The notes beneath the pieces are model-generated. The model was given only the letters and a program-made list of their open reading frames with translations, ran no database searches and was not told the origin of the DNA. Below are positions 34,201 to 43,580 of a stretch of DNA of 64,000 nucleotides, piece after piece (positions within the stretch are counted from its first letter, which is position 1; each line of letters opens with the position of its first letter). This DNA comes from Branchiostoma floridae (Eukaryota > Chordata > Leptocardii > Amphioxiformes > Branchiostomatidae), in the NCBI RefSeq assembly GCF_000003815.2, contig NC_049983.1, forward strand, positions 3,324,906-3,388,905. The letters are read 5' to 3'. The position numbers were made by a program, and so were the translations under genes.

Positions 34201-35291
34201 ATGTTTAAATCAAATGAAAAGGAAAATATTTTAGACAGTACCTGTTTTCCGCGTCCAGCTTGTACCGTTATGCAGTTGTAACATCATTGATGATTCTGGC
34301 GTGTCCAGCATGCCCGCCTTGTTGGAATACATCCCAAGCTGGGCAAGGAAAGATGAGAGCTCATCCCTGATTTGTAGGTCTCTTTTCCCGTTTAAACACA
34401 TGACTTCCCCCAGCTTCGGGAACTCTTCCGCACTCCACATTTCCGTAAACCCAGCAGACGGACTACCACTGTCCGTATGGTCTTTCCGCAACTTCGTGTA
34501 AACATCAGTCACAAGTTCTTGAATCCATTTACAGATAGTAGATTTCCCAGCGCCTGCCAAGACAAGAGGTAAATGTCATTTTGATCCCCGCTAATAGATG
34601 TTTAGAAAGAATAGAACAAATGAATTAAAAGCAGCCGTGGCGCAATACAGAGATTGAAAAACGACACCATTCTACGAACGCATTCCGGGTTCGAATTTAA
34701 AAAAAAACACCTGAGCAAATGACGTAAATGTCTGTTGGTGACGTTAAGCAAAGAATTTTTGACAAGGTATGGTTCTAGAAATGACGGTTGTAAATTTTGA
34801 ACATATAACGTTATATCTACATTGAATCAAAAGTTTGATTTGAAACAATAAAAAAGGTGTTAAGAAGTAAATCTACCTGTTGGCAGACAGATGGCTGTCC
34901 ACAGAAGAACATTTTCCCTCCATTTGGTGTCAGGTGGAGAGACTTGTGCATGGCTTACAACAAAAGCCGCGGCCGTGATAAGGCTATATAAAACAGCCAC
35001 CGTTGGCACGCACAAAACAGATGCAACAGCACAACATCCCTGTGAAGAATAAGACAAATCTTAATAAAGATAAGTAATCTGCATTCTGATAAAAAAATCT
35101 GTTGTTTTGTAAGATGTAACTTCTAAAGAATATAAGATTTATGAATCAAAAGTCAGAACTCAAAAGATATCAAGGTGCGATTAATACGACTAACCCACCT
35201 GAACAAGTTCTTCCGGAAAATCCTTCCAGTCAAACTCGACTTTCCAGGACGAATGGAGATCTGTAGCCTTCAAAGATTTACTGCACGACAT
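31262..35291 (-). CDS. Eight-exon gene for a DUF3987-like (primase/helicase-like) protein
   Basis: Minus-strand exons are 35291-35199, 35039-34877, 34553-34242, 33904-33690, 33229-33050, 32734-32259, 31865-31744 and 31421-31262. All introns are GT-AG and all phases match, apart from one base missing in exon 4. Total length is 1,721 nt, so 573 residues if that base is restored. Exon 2 has a hydrophobic stretch (VPTVAVLYSLITAAAF). Exons 2-3 form LPTGAGKSTICKW, a Walker-A-like loop. Exon 3 carries RDELSSFLAQLGMYS. Exon 4 carries LNLLGFCQPDVM and then, in another frame, RGLSLRFLLAIPKP. Exon 6 carries SKGKGQILRVTAALWLLF. This order matches DUF3987 proteins, which are mostly phage and plasmid replication ATPases. 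AATAAA lies at 31160-31155, past the TAA stop. Its role here (replication, transposition or captured cargo) is unknown. Confidence 0.65.
33582..33660 (+). mobile_element. 5'-truncated copy of the LINE 3' end in intron 4
   Basis: ACCTGTTTTTGCCTCCCTAC, ACATATGGTGAAGTTGAAATA and an AAATAAAAT tail match 17505-17573. The copy starts inside the loop of the LINE 3' stem. It lies in the fourth intron of the DUF3987 gene, in the opposite direction. Confidence 0.75.
34634..34830 (+). repeat. tRNA-like SINE candidate, copy 1 (intron 2)
   Basis: GCAGCCGTGGCGCAATACAG resembles a Pol III A box and CCGGGTTCGAATTT a B box, about 55 bp apart. The body continues with ACACCTGAG, ATGACGTAAATG and GGTTCTAGAAATGAC. 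A second copy is at 35361-35575. Pol III origin is inferred. Confidence 0.5.
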
Positions 35292-35360
35292 GATATGATA
35301 TAATATTGTCCGTAATTCCCCCGTTAAAAAAGTTTATTTCGTCAAAGACACGGACTAAAA

Positions 35361-35575
35361 AGTAGCCGTGGCGACTTCAGCGCCACAAGGTTTCAAACTG
35401 TTAGACTGAAAAACGACACCGTTCGAAGAACGCATTCCGGTTTCGAATTACGAAAACACCTGAGTTAGTGACGTAAACGTCAGATTGTGACGTCTAAGAT
35501 GATGAGAACATTAGAAGAAAGGTTCTAGAAATGACAGTTGAGACATTTGAACGTAACACAGAAAACTTGTAGACG
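35361..35575 (+). repeat. tRNA-like SINE candidate, copy 2 (upstream of exon 1)
   Basis: It shares AGCCGTGGCG, TTGAAAAACGACACC-like, GAACGCATTCCGG, ACACCTGAG and GGTTCTAGAAATGAC phrases with 34634-34830, in the same orientation. It lies just 5' of the DUF3987 gene start, so it could also be a duplicated promoter-side segment. Confidence 0.5.
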
Positions 35576-36139
35576 CGTAGTGTAGTATATGTATCGCCTA
35601 AGTCATGCTAGGCGACATCTTCCTAGGAATACGCGACCTGGGTATTGTACGCCGTCTCTTATTTATCAAAAGTTTGATTCCTATTGGAGCGCCTAACGCG
35701 TCGCGAATAATTGCGTTGTTTGCCAAGGGAAAGACAGACAATCAATTGTCCGAGAGACTCTTTATTCAGGCAAACGATTTGAACCAAGGTGTTTAACCGA
35801 GTGCTAGCCATATGCCTTATGAAGGCTATAGCTATTCCATCATAAGACTGTACTCGAGTACTCCAGCATCGCATCCTGGGGGTTGCCTTCGTGTTCCTTG
35901 CTCTAGTGAACAGGTATTGTAATCTTGCAGAAAGATTATAAAATTTTCTATGCAATATTTCTATGCAATATTTAATAGTGACTATTAAAGAGAAAATTCT
36001 TATCCCTATACGACATAAGTACTTACCATTTTTGGTAAATTAAGCCTCGGTACTCCCACTGTTAGTTGAAGGCTGGTAATGTCCCACCAAAAACACAGAC
36101 TTTTTAGATCTCGATCTAATCACTTTTATATTTACGTCT

Positions 36140-36478
36140 CAACTTCCGACAACTTCGGTACCCTTCCGTCTTCTTATACAAAGTTTAGAAGACGTCATAA
36201 TTAAGATGACATGACGTCATAACTTCGGAGAACTTCGGACAACTCCGTACACCCTTCGGCTGACTGTCCAAAGGTAGGATGACGTCATGGTTAGGGTGAC
36301 GTCATAACTTCGGACAACTTCGGACAACTACGTACACCCCCCGGCTGACTGTCCAAAGTTAGGATGACGTCATGGTTAGCGTGACGTCATAACTTCGGAC
36401 AACTACGGACAACTTTGGACAACTTTGGACAACTTCTGACATCTAACTTAACTTAGGACAACTTCGTGCATTTCACCC
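36140..36478 (-). repeat. Right subterminal array, ~86-bp units
   Basis: GGCTGACTGTCCAAA and GGATGACGTCATGG recur about 85 bp apart (36258 and 36343), with several ACTTCGGACA words between. Read in reverse, the core TGACGTCATCCTAACTTTGG matches the left array at 30355-30815. Five full TGACGTCA palindromes are present. Confidence 0.85.
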
Positions 36479-36965
36479 TGATACTGGACATGGGTGAAAA
36501 CCTCCATCGCAGTCAATCGTACGATTCTTGTGACCGGGGCTTAAGTGGTAAGTATCGCCTCCGTACGAACTCGTAGGGAATCCGACGGATTTTGGAGCAC
36601 GCAGACACGCCGAAGAACTTTACATGCAGGCAAAACTTTGTGTGCCATCGGGCTGCGGATTCGCCCCCCATACGTGCCAGTACGGGCCACGCGCCTGCCC
36701 TGTACAGCCTGAACGTTTTCAGAAATACGTGGCGGACGTGCCCCCCCCCAAAAAAAAACTTACGGACAAATTTCACGTACGGCGGGTTGTGCCCTTAGCT
36801 TAAAACTCTCAAAATCTACGGCATACCTGGAGCATTGAGGTATGGGATAGCTACATGTATCGCATTATGGTTCTTATTGAACTTATCATCATGGCAATTT
36901 TACATACCGTATATAGTAGCGTAATAACTTGCAAACTACAGGTTGCATTTCATAGGAAACAAACT

Positions 36966-37022
36966 ATATACGAGGGTAGGTCAAAAAGTAATGAGCCTGT
37001 AAATATGAAAACATGCAGCATG
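36966..37022 (+). mobile_element. Mariner-like inverted-repeat fragment
   Basis: GAGGGTAGGTCAAAAAGTAATGAGC has the form of a mariner terminal repeat. No partner end was found nearby. Confidence 0.4.
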
Positions 37023-37053
37023 ATCTGTAATATGCGTGTAGTCACTAAAGTTA

Positions 37054-37310
37054 CGGGCACATCCCGCCGTACGTATACGTGTTATTTGTCCGTATTTTTT
37101 TTTGAGAGGCCATGTCCGCCGATTTTTTTTTCTGAAAACGTGGGGAATGAATGGCAAGAGCAGGGCCCTAGGCAGGGTACACGCCTCAACGCAGGTCAGT
37201 CGCACGGTTGTGCAAGGTGTAAGTATGTAGTCTGCACGCCACACCTGGCCGTGAGCGGTTGCGTGCCATCGTTCGTTGCGCAAGAGGTGAGTTAGTTGTA
37301 CGTGCGGTGT
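37054..37310 (+). mobile_element. Diverged MITE B-related fragment
   Basis: GGGCACATCCCGCCGTACG, TTTGTCCGTA, CATGTCCGCC and CTGAAAACGTGG follow each other as in MITE B. The remainder is unrelated or heavily changed. Confidence 0.5.
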
Positions 37311-37339
37311 CTGTGCGATTGCCACGTTACCGGATGCAG

Positions 37340-37718
37340 ACCGGATTTTCCCAATTGACATAAGCATTAAGCGATATACAACGTCCACCTGGTCAAGGCA
37401 ATCGCGACCGCCAAAAAAATTGGGACCAAATCCCTGCCCATAACGACCGCGTCATTTTCAAATCTTTAGGTGTCATCGATTTTCAATGATACCTAGCACG
37501 ATTGTGTGCCGAATTCAGCCAGTTTGCGTCGGATTTTGACTACCATTACGATGTTATGTTCAAAATAAAGATGACGGCGAATGCCCGCTATTTGCCATCA
37601 AACACAACGGAAACCATTGAAACTATGCATCGGGCATCGATACTCTTCTAACCTTGCACCTGGCCAAATCGACAGCTTTTGCCCGGTCCCCCAGGTGGTC
37701 GTATTGGGCAGATTTGAA
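37340..37718 (+). mobile_element. MITE C, copy 2 (left end missing)
   Basis: It shares the interior of the copy at 27495-27830, including CCAATTGACATAAGCATTAAG, CAACGTCCACCTGG and GATTTTCAATGATACCTAG, and ends GTGGTCGTATTGGGCAGATT. The left terminal repeat is gone. Confidence 0.7.
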
Positions 37719-37990
37719 TCTATACCAACCTGGCTGCCTGTGATGGATAGCGAGCAGTTCCGTCCGATAGCCACCCGCATGCACACACATGCATCCCGTC
37801 CTTCCAGGCATCATACAGCTGGTTATAGGAGGCGAGAAATGCACCCTTTTCTTCGCACGCCTGTCTTGCTTCCTGCAGGTCGAACTTGTACTTACCTGCT
37901 GGTGACTGCTGATTAAATATTCCTTCTGCAGAAAATAGTTCATTGTGCCTGATTATCGATCTATCAGTCTGTCAATAAGGATTCTTCAAT

Positions 37991-38246
37991 CTTGAAATAG
38001 TTGAAGTGTAATTTCCATCACAAAAATTAGACTCACCCAAATTTTGCACTGCACAGCATAAGTCTTTGTTAAGGAATGCAACCTATCATCCACTGCTCAC
38101 TGAGTCACGTGTTCTATCTCCATATTTTCAACGTGACGTCACGACAGCAGTAGATTGTTCATTCATTGACAAAGACTGAAACTGTGCAGTCGAAGATTAG
38201 GTGAGTCCAATTTTTGTGTTGGAAATTGCAGTTCAACTATTTCAAG
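37991..38246. mobile_element. Foldback element I, 256 bp
   Basis: The left arm begins CTTGAAATAGTTGAAGTGTA and the right arm ends CTATTTCAAG as its inverse. The arms match over about 85 bp with scattered mismatches around a ~85-bp centre. Confidence 0.75.
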
Positions 38247-38618
38247 AATTACTTCTACCAACACAGATGAACTTTCAAGTTAAGGATTCTTCAAGTATAT
38301 GTTTCTTCAGATGATAAATGAATCAAGTGAAACAATTACAACGAGAAGACAATATTTGCGAGAAAATATAGCACATTTCAACAATCCCCCACCCCATGGA
38401 AAAATGGACTGTTACAGTAGTGGCTATGCCAAAATTGACTCTTCTTGAAGCACTTCCAGTAAAAAAATGACCAGTTAAAACATCTTCACTGAGAAAAATG
38501 GACTTCGTATATATACTAAAACCGAATATGCAACGTCACGAGTTCTGGTATGCAAATATAGGAAATTAAGTGAATTTCAAACATCAACAGCCTAAGCACA
38601 AGTATCGTAATCGCCCAC
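38247..38618. other. Intergenic or intronic DNA
   Basis: No exon or repeat is recognised. Confidence 0.35.
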
Positions 38619-38756
38619 CTTCCGTGCAGAAGAAACACGAAGGTACACCAGGTGTTGTTGAAGAATCAAAGCAGCATTTCTGAGATTGACACTCAGTTTG
38701 GGAAATGCCAGGCCAGCCGCACTCCCGCCGCTGGGTCGGCTCCACCTCGCAGCGGT
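38619..38756 (-). CDS. Trefoil (P-type) domain exon
   Basis: The exon encodes one trefoil domain with the six cysteines in order: RCEVEPTQRRECGWPGI, TECQSQKCCFD and GVPSCF. Trefoil domains are compact three-disulfide modules of mucosal secreted or membrane proteins. Both borders are phase 1 (acceptor ACATCAG, donor GTGGGC). The exon lies on the same strand as, and 0.4 kb downstream of, the pentraxin-like exon, so it probably belongs to the same gene. Confidence 0.85.
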
Positions 38757-38884
38757 CTGATGTTTCCATAAAAACGATAATAAAAGAAAACAGCAATCAC
38801 AGGAAGCCATACACAGCCATCAATGTTAGCCTCTACCTGGCTCCCAAGGTCGCTGGAAAAAATAGTAGAAATTGGCCAAATAGA

Positions 38885-39176
38885 CTGAAAACACATCAGA
38901 GGAGTTGGTTGGCCCAGGAATACAGTTTGCGACCTGGGAAGCAGTTTGCGAACTTTTGAAGAATTTTTGTGACCTCTCTGGTACTTCCTGTCGAAGGCCA
39001 TCCTCTCATGTCAGGCCCATTATGGTCTACTGACAAAGCCATAAAAGGCTTACTTCATCAATTGGCACCTATTAAATAACAATTAGTGGACTTCAAAGGA
39101 GATGCCGACTCCCGACAGGCTTCCTAGGTCGCAAACTGTATTCCTGGGCACACCAACTTCTCTGGTGTGAGAAGCT
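38885..39176. mobile_element. Foldback element J between two exons
   Basis: CCCAGGAATACAGTTTGCGA near 38903 is inverted near 39150. The arms agree over about 45 bp and include GACCTGGGAAGC / GCTTCCTAGGTC. The unit sits in the intron between the pentraxin-like and trefoil exons. Confidence 0.6.
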
Positions 39177-39200
39177 CATTTTTTTCTTGTTGCACAGCAC

Positions 39201-39352
39201 AGCATAGCTGAGCAAAGCTGCTTGACTGTTGGAGCTCATGTCGGTGCGCATTTGAAGACATAGAGTAAAACTCCTCAAGTCCTGAGACAATGTTGTCCCC
39301 AACGCAGCGTAGTTATTGATGTTCCTTGGAGCGGGAAGGGTTATCCTGTACA
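39201..39352 (-). CDS. Pentraxin-like exon (N-terminal part of the domain)
   Basis: The exon reads VYRITLPAPRNINNYAAL, then RSFTLCLQMRTD and ALLSYA. This fits the first ~50 residues of the pentraxin fold (the xxFTxCxxxRTD and SYA strands). The start is phase 1 and joins the donor of the upstream Ser/Thr exon exactly. The donor is uncertain: GTGCTG after 39201 is the simplest choice but weak. The calcium-site and C-terminal parts of a pentraxin are not found before the trefoil exon. The domain may be truncated, or the missing exons may be diverged. Confidence 0.55.
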
Positions 39353-39439
39353 CTACAGTACCAGAAGAAAACGCAAGGTGAACCATTTTTCAACTTCGAA
39401 CCAGAAATGCAAAGGGTTCCCTACCATAAAAAAACATAC

Positions 39440-39583
39440 CTGTCTTGATGTTAGTGTAGTGAATTAGTGCAGCAGAGGAGAGTTCCGATGAAGAGGAAAA
39501 TCCAGGAGCTGCAGTTGTCCACGTTGTAGAAGATATTGGGAGTCTGCCAGCATTCTCAGTCGGGGGCGACACAAATGGCATAG
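39440..39583 (-). CDS. Ser/Thr-rich linker exon
   Basis: 48 codons rich in Ser, Thr, Ala and Pro (SSTTWTTAAPGFSSSSELSS). It looks like a mucin-type extracellular stalk that could be O-glycosylated. Acceptor CGGGCAG and donor GTATGT are good, with phases 1 and 1. The donor joins the pentraxin-like exon in frame. Its start phase does not match the end of the transmembrane exon (phase 0), so at least one exon between them is missing, perhaps in the 42726-42966 gap. Confidence 0.55.
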
Positions 39584-40084
39584 CTGCCCGATGGAAGAGA
39601 TGAAAAAGAAGTTTTGGACTGTATGTAGTCGGCAAAGGCATCAAAGACGACTAGCAGAAGAAAGCAATGCTTCTACATACAGCAGGTATGTCAGTGCACG
39701 ACATCTTCTATACGAAGGTAGAGGAAGATAACACCAGGGTTCTCCTCAGATTTTTTTAGTATAGTGGAGGGACTGGCAAAAATAACCCCAACCAACGTGC
39801 TGCGATTTCATGAAAATGGGTTCATTTTGCAATGACAGAGGGTGTCAAATACTTCAAGTATAATATATCATAGTGATTCCTTTGTTGTGAAGTGGCAAAA
39901 CGACTATTGTTTTGATCATCGCCCATTCACAAGTTTTTGCAGACAATGCCAACTGGAAAAGTGATGCCACTTGGCACAGAAAAATATGTGAATTTTCATT
40001 AATTTTAGCAAAACTAACCAAGAAACTAGGGAAAAACACACTAAATTTCAAAAGTAGTATAGTGGAGCTGGCTAGGAGTATAGT

Positions 40085-40247
40085 GGAGGGCCTCCGTTGT
40101 TCCATCCTCTGGGGAGGACCCTGTAACACGAAGACATACAAGCAAACAGTAAAGATACTGGATGACTATTTCATACCAAAGTCGAACGTGGCGTTCGAGC
40201 GATATGTGTTCAGGCAGAACTGCAACAAGTCAGAGAGTGTATCATGA
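40085..40247 (+). pseudogene. Ty3/gypsy-type gag remnant
   Basis: The frame includes TYKQTVKILDDYF, FERYVFRQNCN and KSES, the pattern of gag-like proteins of lancelet gypsy retroelements. It stops at 40247. Protease, reverse transcriptase and RNase H are absent, since integrase-like sequence follows directly, so a large internal deletion has occurred. Confidence 0.5.
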
Positions 40248-40284
40248 CCGGTAACTGGGGGGAGTCCCCAGTAAAGATCGTACG

Positions 40285-40735
40285 TACATAAGAACAAAGA
40301 ACTGACCACGTACGGATGTGTTGAGAGGTACGCGAATCATCATCCCGAAGAATCTCAGACAAAGAGTTGTAGATCTTGCACACAAAGGACACCAAGGTGT
40401 CGGGAAGACCAAAGAACGACTGAGAACGAAGGTCTGGTGGCCAAAGATGGAAACTGACCCCTAGAGAAAATGCAAGAGTTGCCACGGATGTCAGGTGGTT
40501 GAGAAAACATGACGCCGGGACCAATGGGAAGAGTACAACCACCCACGTGGCCATGGCAAGCTTGTAGAGTAGACTTTCTTGGGCCTTACTTGGACCGACC
40601 GAAGAGAACATACTTGTAATAGTGGATTATTACAGCCGATACTTTGAAGTTGCGATTATGGATTCAACGTCAGGCAGAAAGGTTACCGAACAGTTGGGAA
40701 CAATATTCGCCAGGTTTGGGAATCCACAACACACT
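40285..40735 (+). pseudogene. Ty3/gypsy integrase remnant, first part
   Basis: In shifting frames this carries the zinc-binding region (HKGHQGVGKTKERL, then WWPKM, and a degraded CKSC-type pair) and the start of the catalytic core (IVDYYSRYFEVA with its first Asp, IFARFGNPQ). Stops and frameshifts make it non-functional. It is interrupted by a SINE-like insert from about 40737. Confidence 0.75.
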
Positions 40736-40736
40736 A

Positions 40737-41129
40737 CGAACAGTCGTGCTGCCGGTCTTGTGCCCTTGGGAAAGGCACTTAACACGACTTTCCTCACTTT
40801 ACTCAAGTGAAAATGAGTCATCCCTCGGATAGGACGTTAAATGGAGGTTCCGTGTCTGGGGAGAGCCACACCCCGGGCACGTAAAAGAACCCGCCACATG
40901 TGCGATGGTGTGATGTGAGCGGATCAAACCATTCCGGCCAAAATGGGGTAGGGAATTTCCCGAGCAGCCTCGTAACCCCTGCTTCGTCTATTGAGTCAGT
41001 GAAGTCAAGCTTGCCTAAGCTTGATGATTCTGACTTAGGGAGCAGAAATGCTGCTACAGGGCCGCTCTTCATCTTCATGATGGTAACATCAGGCTCTACG
41101 AACCTGATTTAGAAATTTAGAAAAAAAAA
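40737..41129 (+). mobile_element. SINE-like insertion inside the gypsy integrase
   Basis: About 390 bp separate two pieces of the integrase core that should be contiguous. The insert holds CCCTTGGGAAAGGCACTTAA, a phrase seen in several animal SINE families, and ends in AGAAAAAAAAAA. A clear target duplication was not found. Confidence 0.6.
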
Positions 41130-41750
41130 ACAGACAATGGCCCACAGTTAATCAGTGCAAAGTTCAAAGGGTTCCTGCAAGAACAAGGCATCGAACACCA
41201 ACGGACGACACCGTTGTGGCCGCAGGCGAACGGAGATGTTGAGAGACGGAACAGAACCTTGATGAAAGCTATCAGAATCGCGCGAGTGGAAGGAAAAGAC
41301 CTGAAGAGCGAACTGAACAAGTTTCTGCAAGCATATCACTCAACACCACAGGTGACCAGGGGAGAAACCCCATAGAAACTCTATTTTAGTCGGGAGATGC
41401 GATCAAAACAGAACTGCCGAAAGGACCAAACCTAGCGAACGAAGAAGTTCTCAGCAGGAAGATTGCTGGGAAAGAATATACAGACAGGAGGAGACGCGCT
41501 ACGGAGAACAAAGTGAAACCAGGGCACTTGGCCCTCATCAGAAGGAAAGACAAGATGTCTACAAACTATCAGACCGCACCCTGTCGGGTTATCCGAAATA
41601 ATGGAGGGGAAGTAACGTTCAGAAATGCAGAAGGGAACGTGATGAAACGGAATGCGTCATTTGTAAAGACGTACAACAAAACAGCGCCAGTAGGAGACGA
41701 GACTACGTCAACATCACCAGCGACGGCAGAGACATGTCGACAACGGTGAC
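41130..41750 (+). pseudogene. Ty3/gypsy integrase remnant, second part
   Basis: The core resumes with TDNGPQ (second Asp) and continues to GIEHQRTTPLWPQANGDVE (third acidic residue, Glu). RNPIE and a C-terminal region with KMSTNYQTAPCRVI follow. A stop lies near 41385. The three acidic residues are visible across the break, but the gene is disabled. Confidence 0.75.
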
Positions 41751-42221
41751 AGCAGAATCGTCAGACGGAGAGACGACATAAGCCGCAGAAACAGCGAGGG
41801 CAGAGGCAACGACTGCCAGCCGTTAGTTGACGCGTTCAGGTCGGGTATAAAAAACTGAACCTATAGTGAAAGAACTCGGAATCCTCAACGACTCTGAATT
41901 ACGAGTCATGTTCAGTCTAGAAAACAAACAAACAAAAAACGACGGGGAATGGAAACGCACTTTGAGAACAGTTCAAAGAGTAGTAGCATCCTCCTACGCA
42001 GTTTCATTGCAGTGGTATGCACCAAAGTGCTGTATTTTGTCATAGAAAAAATAATACAAGGGGCAATAAAACCTGATGACGTCATCAACATGGACCCAAA
42101 AATCAGATTTGTAATTCTTTCATGCCCATCTATCAATATTCGTTACGGCTCAATTCTTTCTTAATTGATTAATGAGAAAACAATGCAAGGTCAAAATGCC
42201 AATTTGGCCAACCTAAGTACC
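41751..42221. other. Probable gypsy 3' flank and intergenic DNA
   Basis: 41750-41930 may include the end of the gypsy element (a TATAAAA at 41847 and several AGACG words), but no LTR pair was found. Nothing else is recognised. Confidence 0.3.
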
Positions 42222-42569
42222 TAAAGCTAAGGACACAACCCGCCGCACATGCAATTTGTCCGTACGTTTTTTTTGGGGGGGGGGGGGGCATGTCCGCCAC
42301 GTATTTCTGAAAACGTTCAGGCTGTACAGGGCAGGCGTGTCGCCCGTACTGGCACGTACGGGGGGCGAATCCGCAGCCCGATGGCACACAAAGTTCTGCC
42401 TGCACGTAAAGTTCTACGGCGTGCGTCTGCGACCTACAAAATCCGTCGGATTCCCTACGTGTTCGTACGGAGACGGTACTTACCACTTACGGATCCCAAA
42501 AGATTGCCCACGTTTTGGCACGTAGGCAGTACGTATTTGCACTTGCAACGGGTTGTGCCCTTAGCTTTA
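42222..42569 (+). mobile_element. MITE B, uninterrupted copy (340 bp)
   Basis: Ends are GCTAAGGACACAACCCGCCG (from 42226) and GGGTTGTGCCCTTAGC (to 42565). The flanks are TAAA and TTTA, each one change from TTAA. A run of 13 G lies near 42275. This copy provides the empty site for the MITE A insertion at 29231-36541. Confidence 0.8.
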
Positions 42570-42725
42570 AGGACACTATGGATAATCGTAATGTTTGGTT
42601 CAACTTGGCGAAGACAACACGTACGCCCGGAATGATTATACATTACAATCCACCCAGAGGTTCTAAAGTCATGCTAACAACAAATAAACGTACCTTGTGA
42701 GCTGTTGAAGATTGTCGATGTTGTA

Positions 42726-42966
42726 NNNNNNNNNNNNNNNNNNNNNNNNNNNNNNNNNNNNNNNNNNNNNNNNNNNNNNNNNNNNNNNNNNNNNNNNNNN
42801 NNNNNNNNNNNNNNNNNNNNNNNNNNNNNNNNNNNNNNNNNNNNNNNNNNNNNNNNNNNNNNNNNNNNNNNNNNNNNNNNNNNNNNNNNNNNNNNNNNNN
42901 NNNNNNNNNNNNNNNNNNNNNNNNNNNNNNNNNNNNNNNNNNNNNNNNNNNNNNNNNNNNNNNNNN
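42726..42966. other. Assembly gap (241 N)
   Basis: A run of 241 N. It lies between the transmembrane exon and the Ser/Thr exon and could hide a missing exon. Confidence 0.95.
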
Positions 42967-43580
42967 GATGGGCCAGTAGTGGATACCATCTGCGAAGTAA
43001 TATCAATTCAGATTAACCCTATTCAGACCGGGCTTTTTTGGTCATCCCTGGACCGGGGGGGGGGGATTTTGAGGCCCTCCACTTCTAAGTCCTATAACTC
43101 TAAAACGACGATGAGTCCTATAACTCTAAACGGAAGTTGGTACCTCCAACCATCCAGCGGATTTTGTATTGTATTGTATGGGCCGACGACTCTGAATTGC
43201 GAGGAGCTTACAATATACAGCGCCTAATGACCTCAATACGACGGTAATTTCCCAAGGTGTGGCCAAGGACTGTATCGCTTGAACACACATTCTTTAACGT
43301 GCAAGGCCATTGCATTACACCACTTCTAGGGATTGATGGATGATGGAAATTATTTTTACCATAATTTGAGAAAAGTTTAATGTGCCCTGATTAAGACGGC
43401 CTCTTTCACCCCTCTCACAATGTACAGAGTGCAGTCGGGTTTGGTGTCCAGAGTGTTGACCCCTTCCAGAGAGATGGTGTGGCCCGGAGACTCATTATGT
43501 TAATGTGCGTGAGGCCTCATAAGAACATACATAGCTGTGTTACATGTATGCCGACGGCACACGTGTGGACAAAAAACACG

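Larger units (their letters stand above)
30254..36504 (-). mobile_element. 6.2-kb DNA transposon-like element carrying the DUF3987 gene
   Basis: The unit 30262-36496 (6,235 bp) is flanked by a perfect 8-bp repeat, AAAACCTC, at 30254-30261 and 36497-36504. Its ends are inverted: ATGTCCAGTATCAGGGTGAA occurs inward from 30267 and, in reverse, inward from 36491. Only the outermost five bases of the two ends disagree. Removing the unit and one AAAACCTC rebuilds MITE A to the length of its intact copy. Inside are subterminal tandem arrays at both ends and one eight-exon gene. Eight-bp targets are known for hAT, P and KDZ/Zisupton transposases, but no such transposase is visible. It may be an autonomous element of unfamiliar type, or a non-autonomous one that captured a host gene. 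Confidence 0.75.
29228..36544 (+). mobile_element. MITE A, middle layer, split by the DUF3987 element
   Basis: Its ends are AGACCCGGTCACAAGAATCG (from 29231) and the inverse ending TGACCGGGGCT (36541). TAA flanks both ends. The uninterrupted copy of MITE B at 42226-42565 carries a single GATCCGTAAGTGGTAAGTA at the same place, so it serves as the empty site. Without its own insert, this copy is 1,068 bp, close to the intact copy at 59756-60806 (1,051 bp). A 3-bp TAA target suggests PIF/Harbinger ancestry. It contains no transposase. Confidence 0.85.
29144..36803 (-). mobile_element. MITE B, outermost layer of the nested stack
   Basis: The outer ends are GCCAAGGGCACAACCCGCC (from 29148) and the inverse ending TTAGC (36799). 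TTAA lies on both sides (29144-29147 and 36800-36803), the target type of piggyBac or Kolobok elements. With the inner insertion removed, the element is about 340 bp, matching the uninterrupted copy at 42226-42565. It was split by MITE A at the target TAA (29228-29230 / 36542-36544). Confidence 0.8.

Noticed and set aside
35659-35955. 98-codon minus-strand frame upstream of the DUF3987 gene as an extra exon
   Set aside because: It has no recognisable motif. The first exon already starts with ATG at 35291 and the coding length closes without it.
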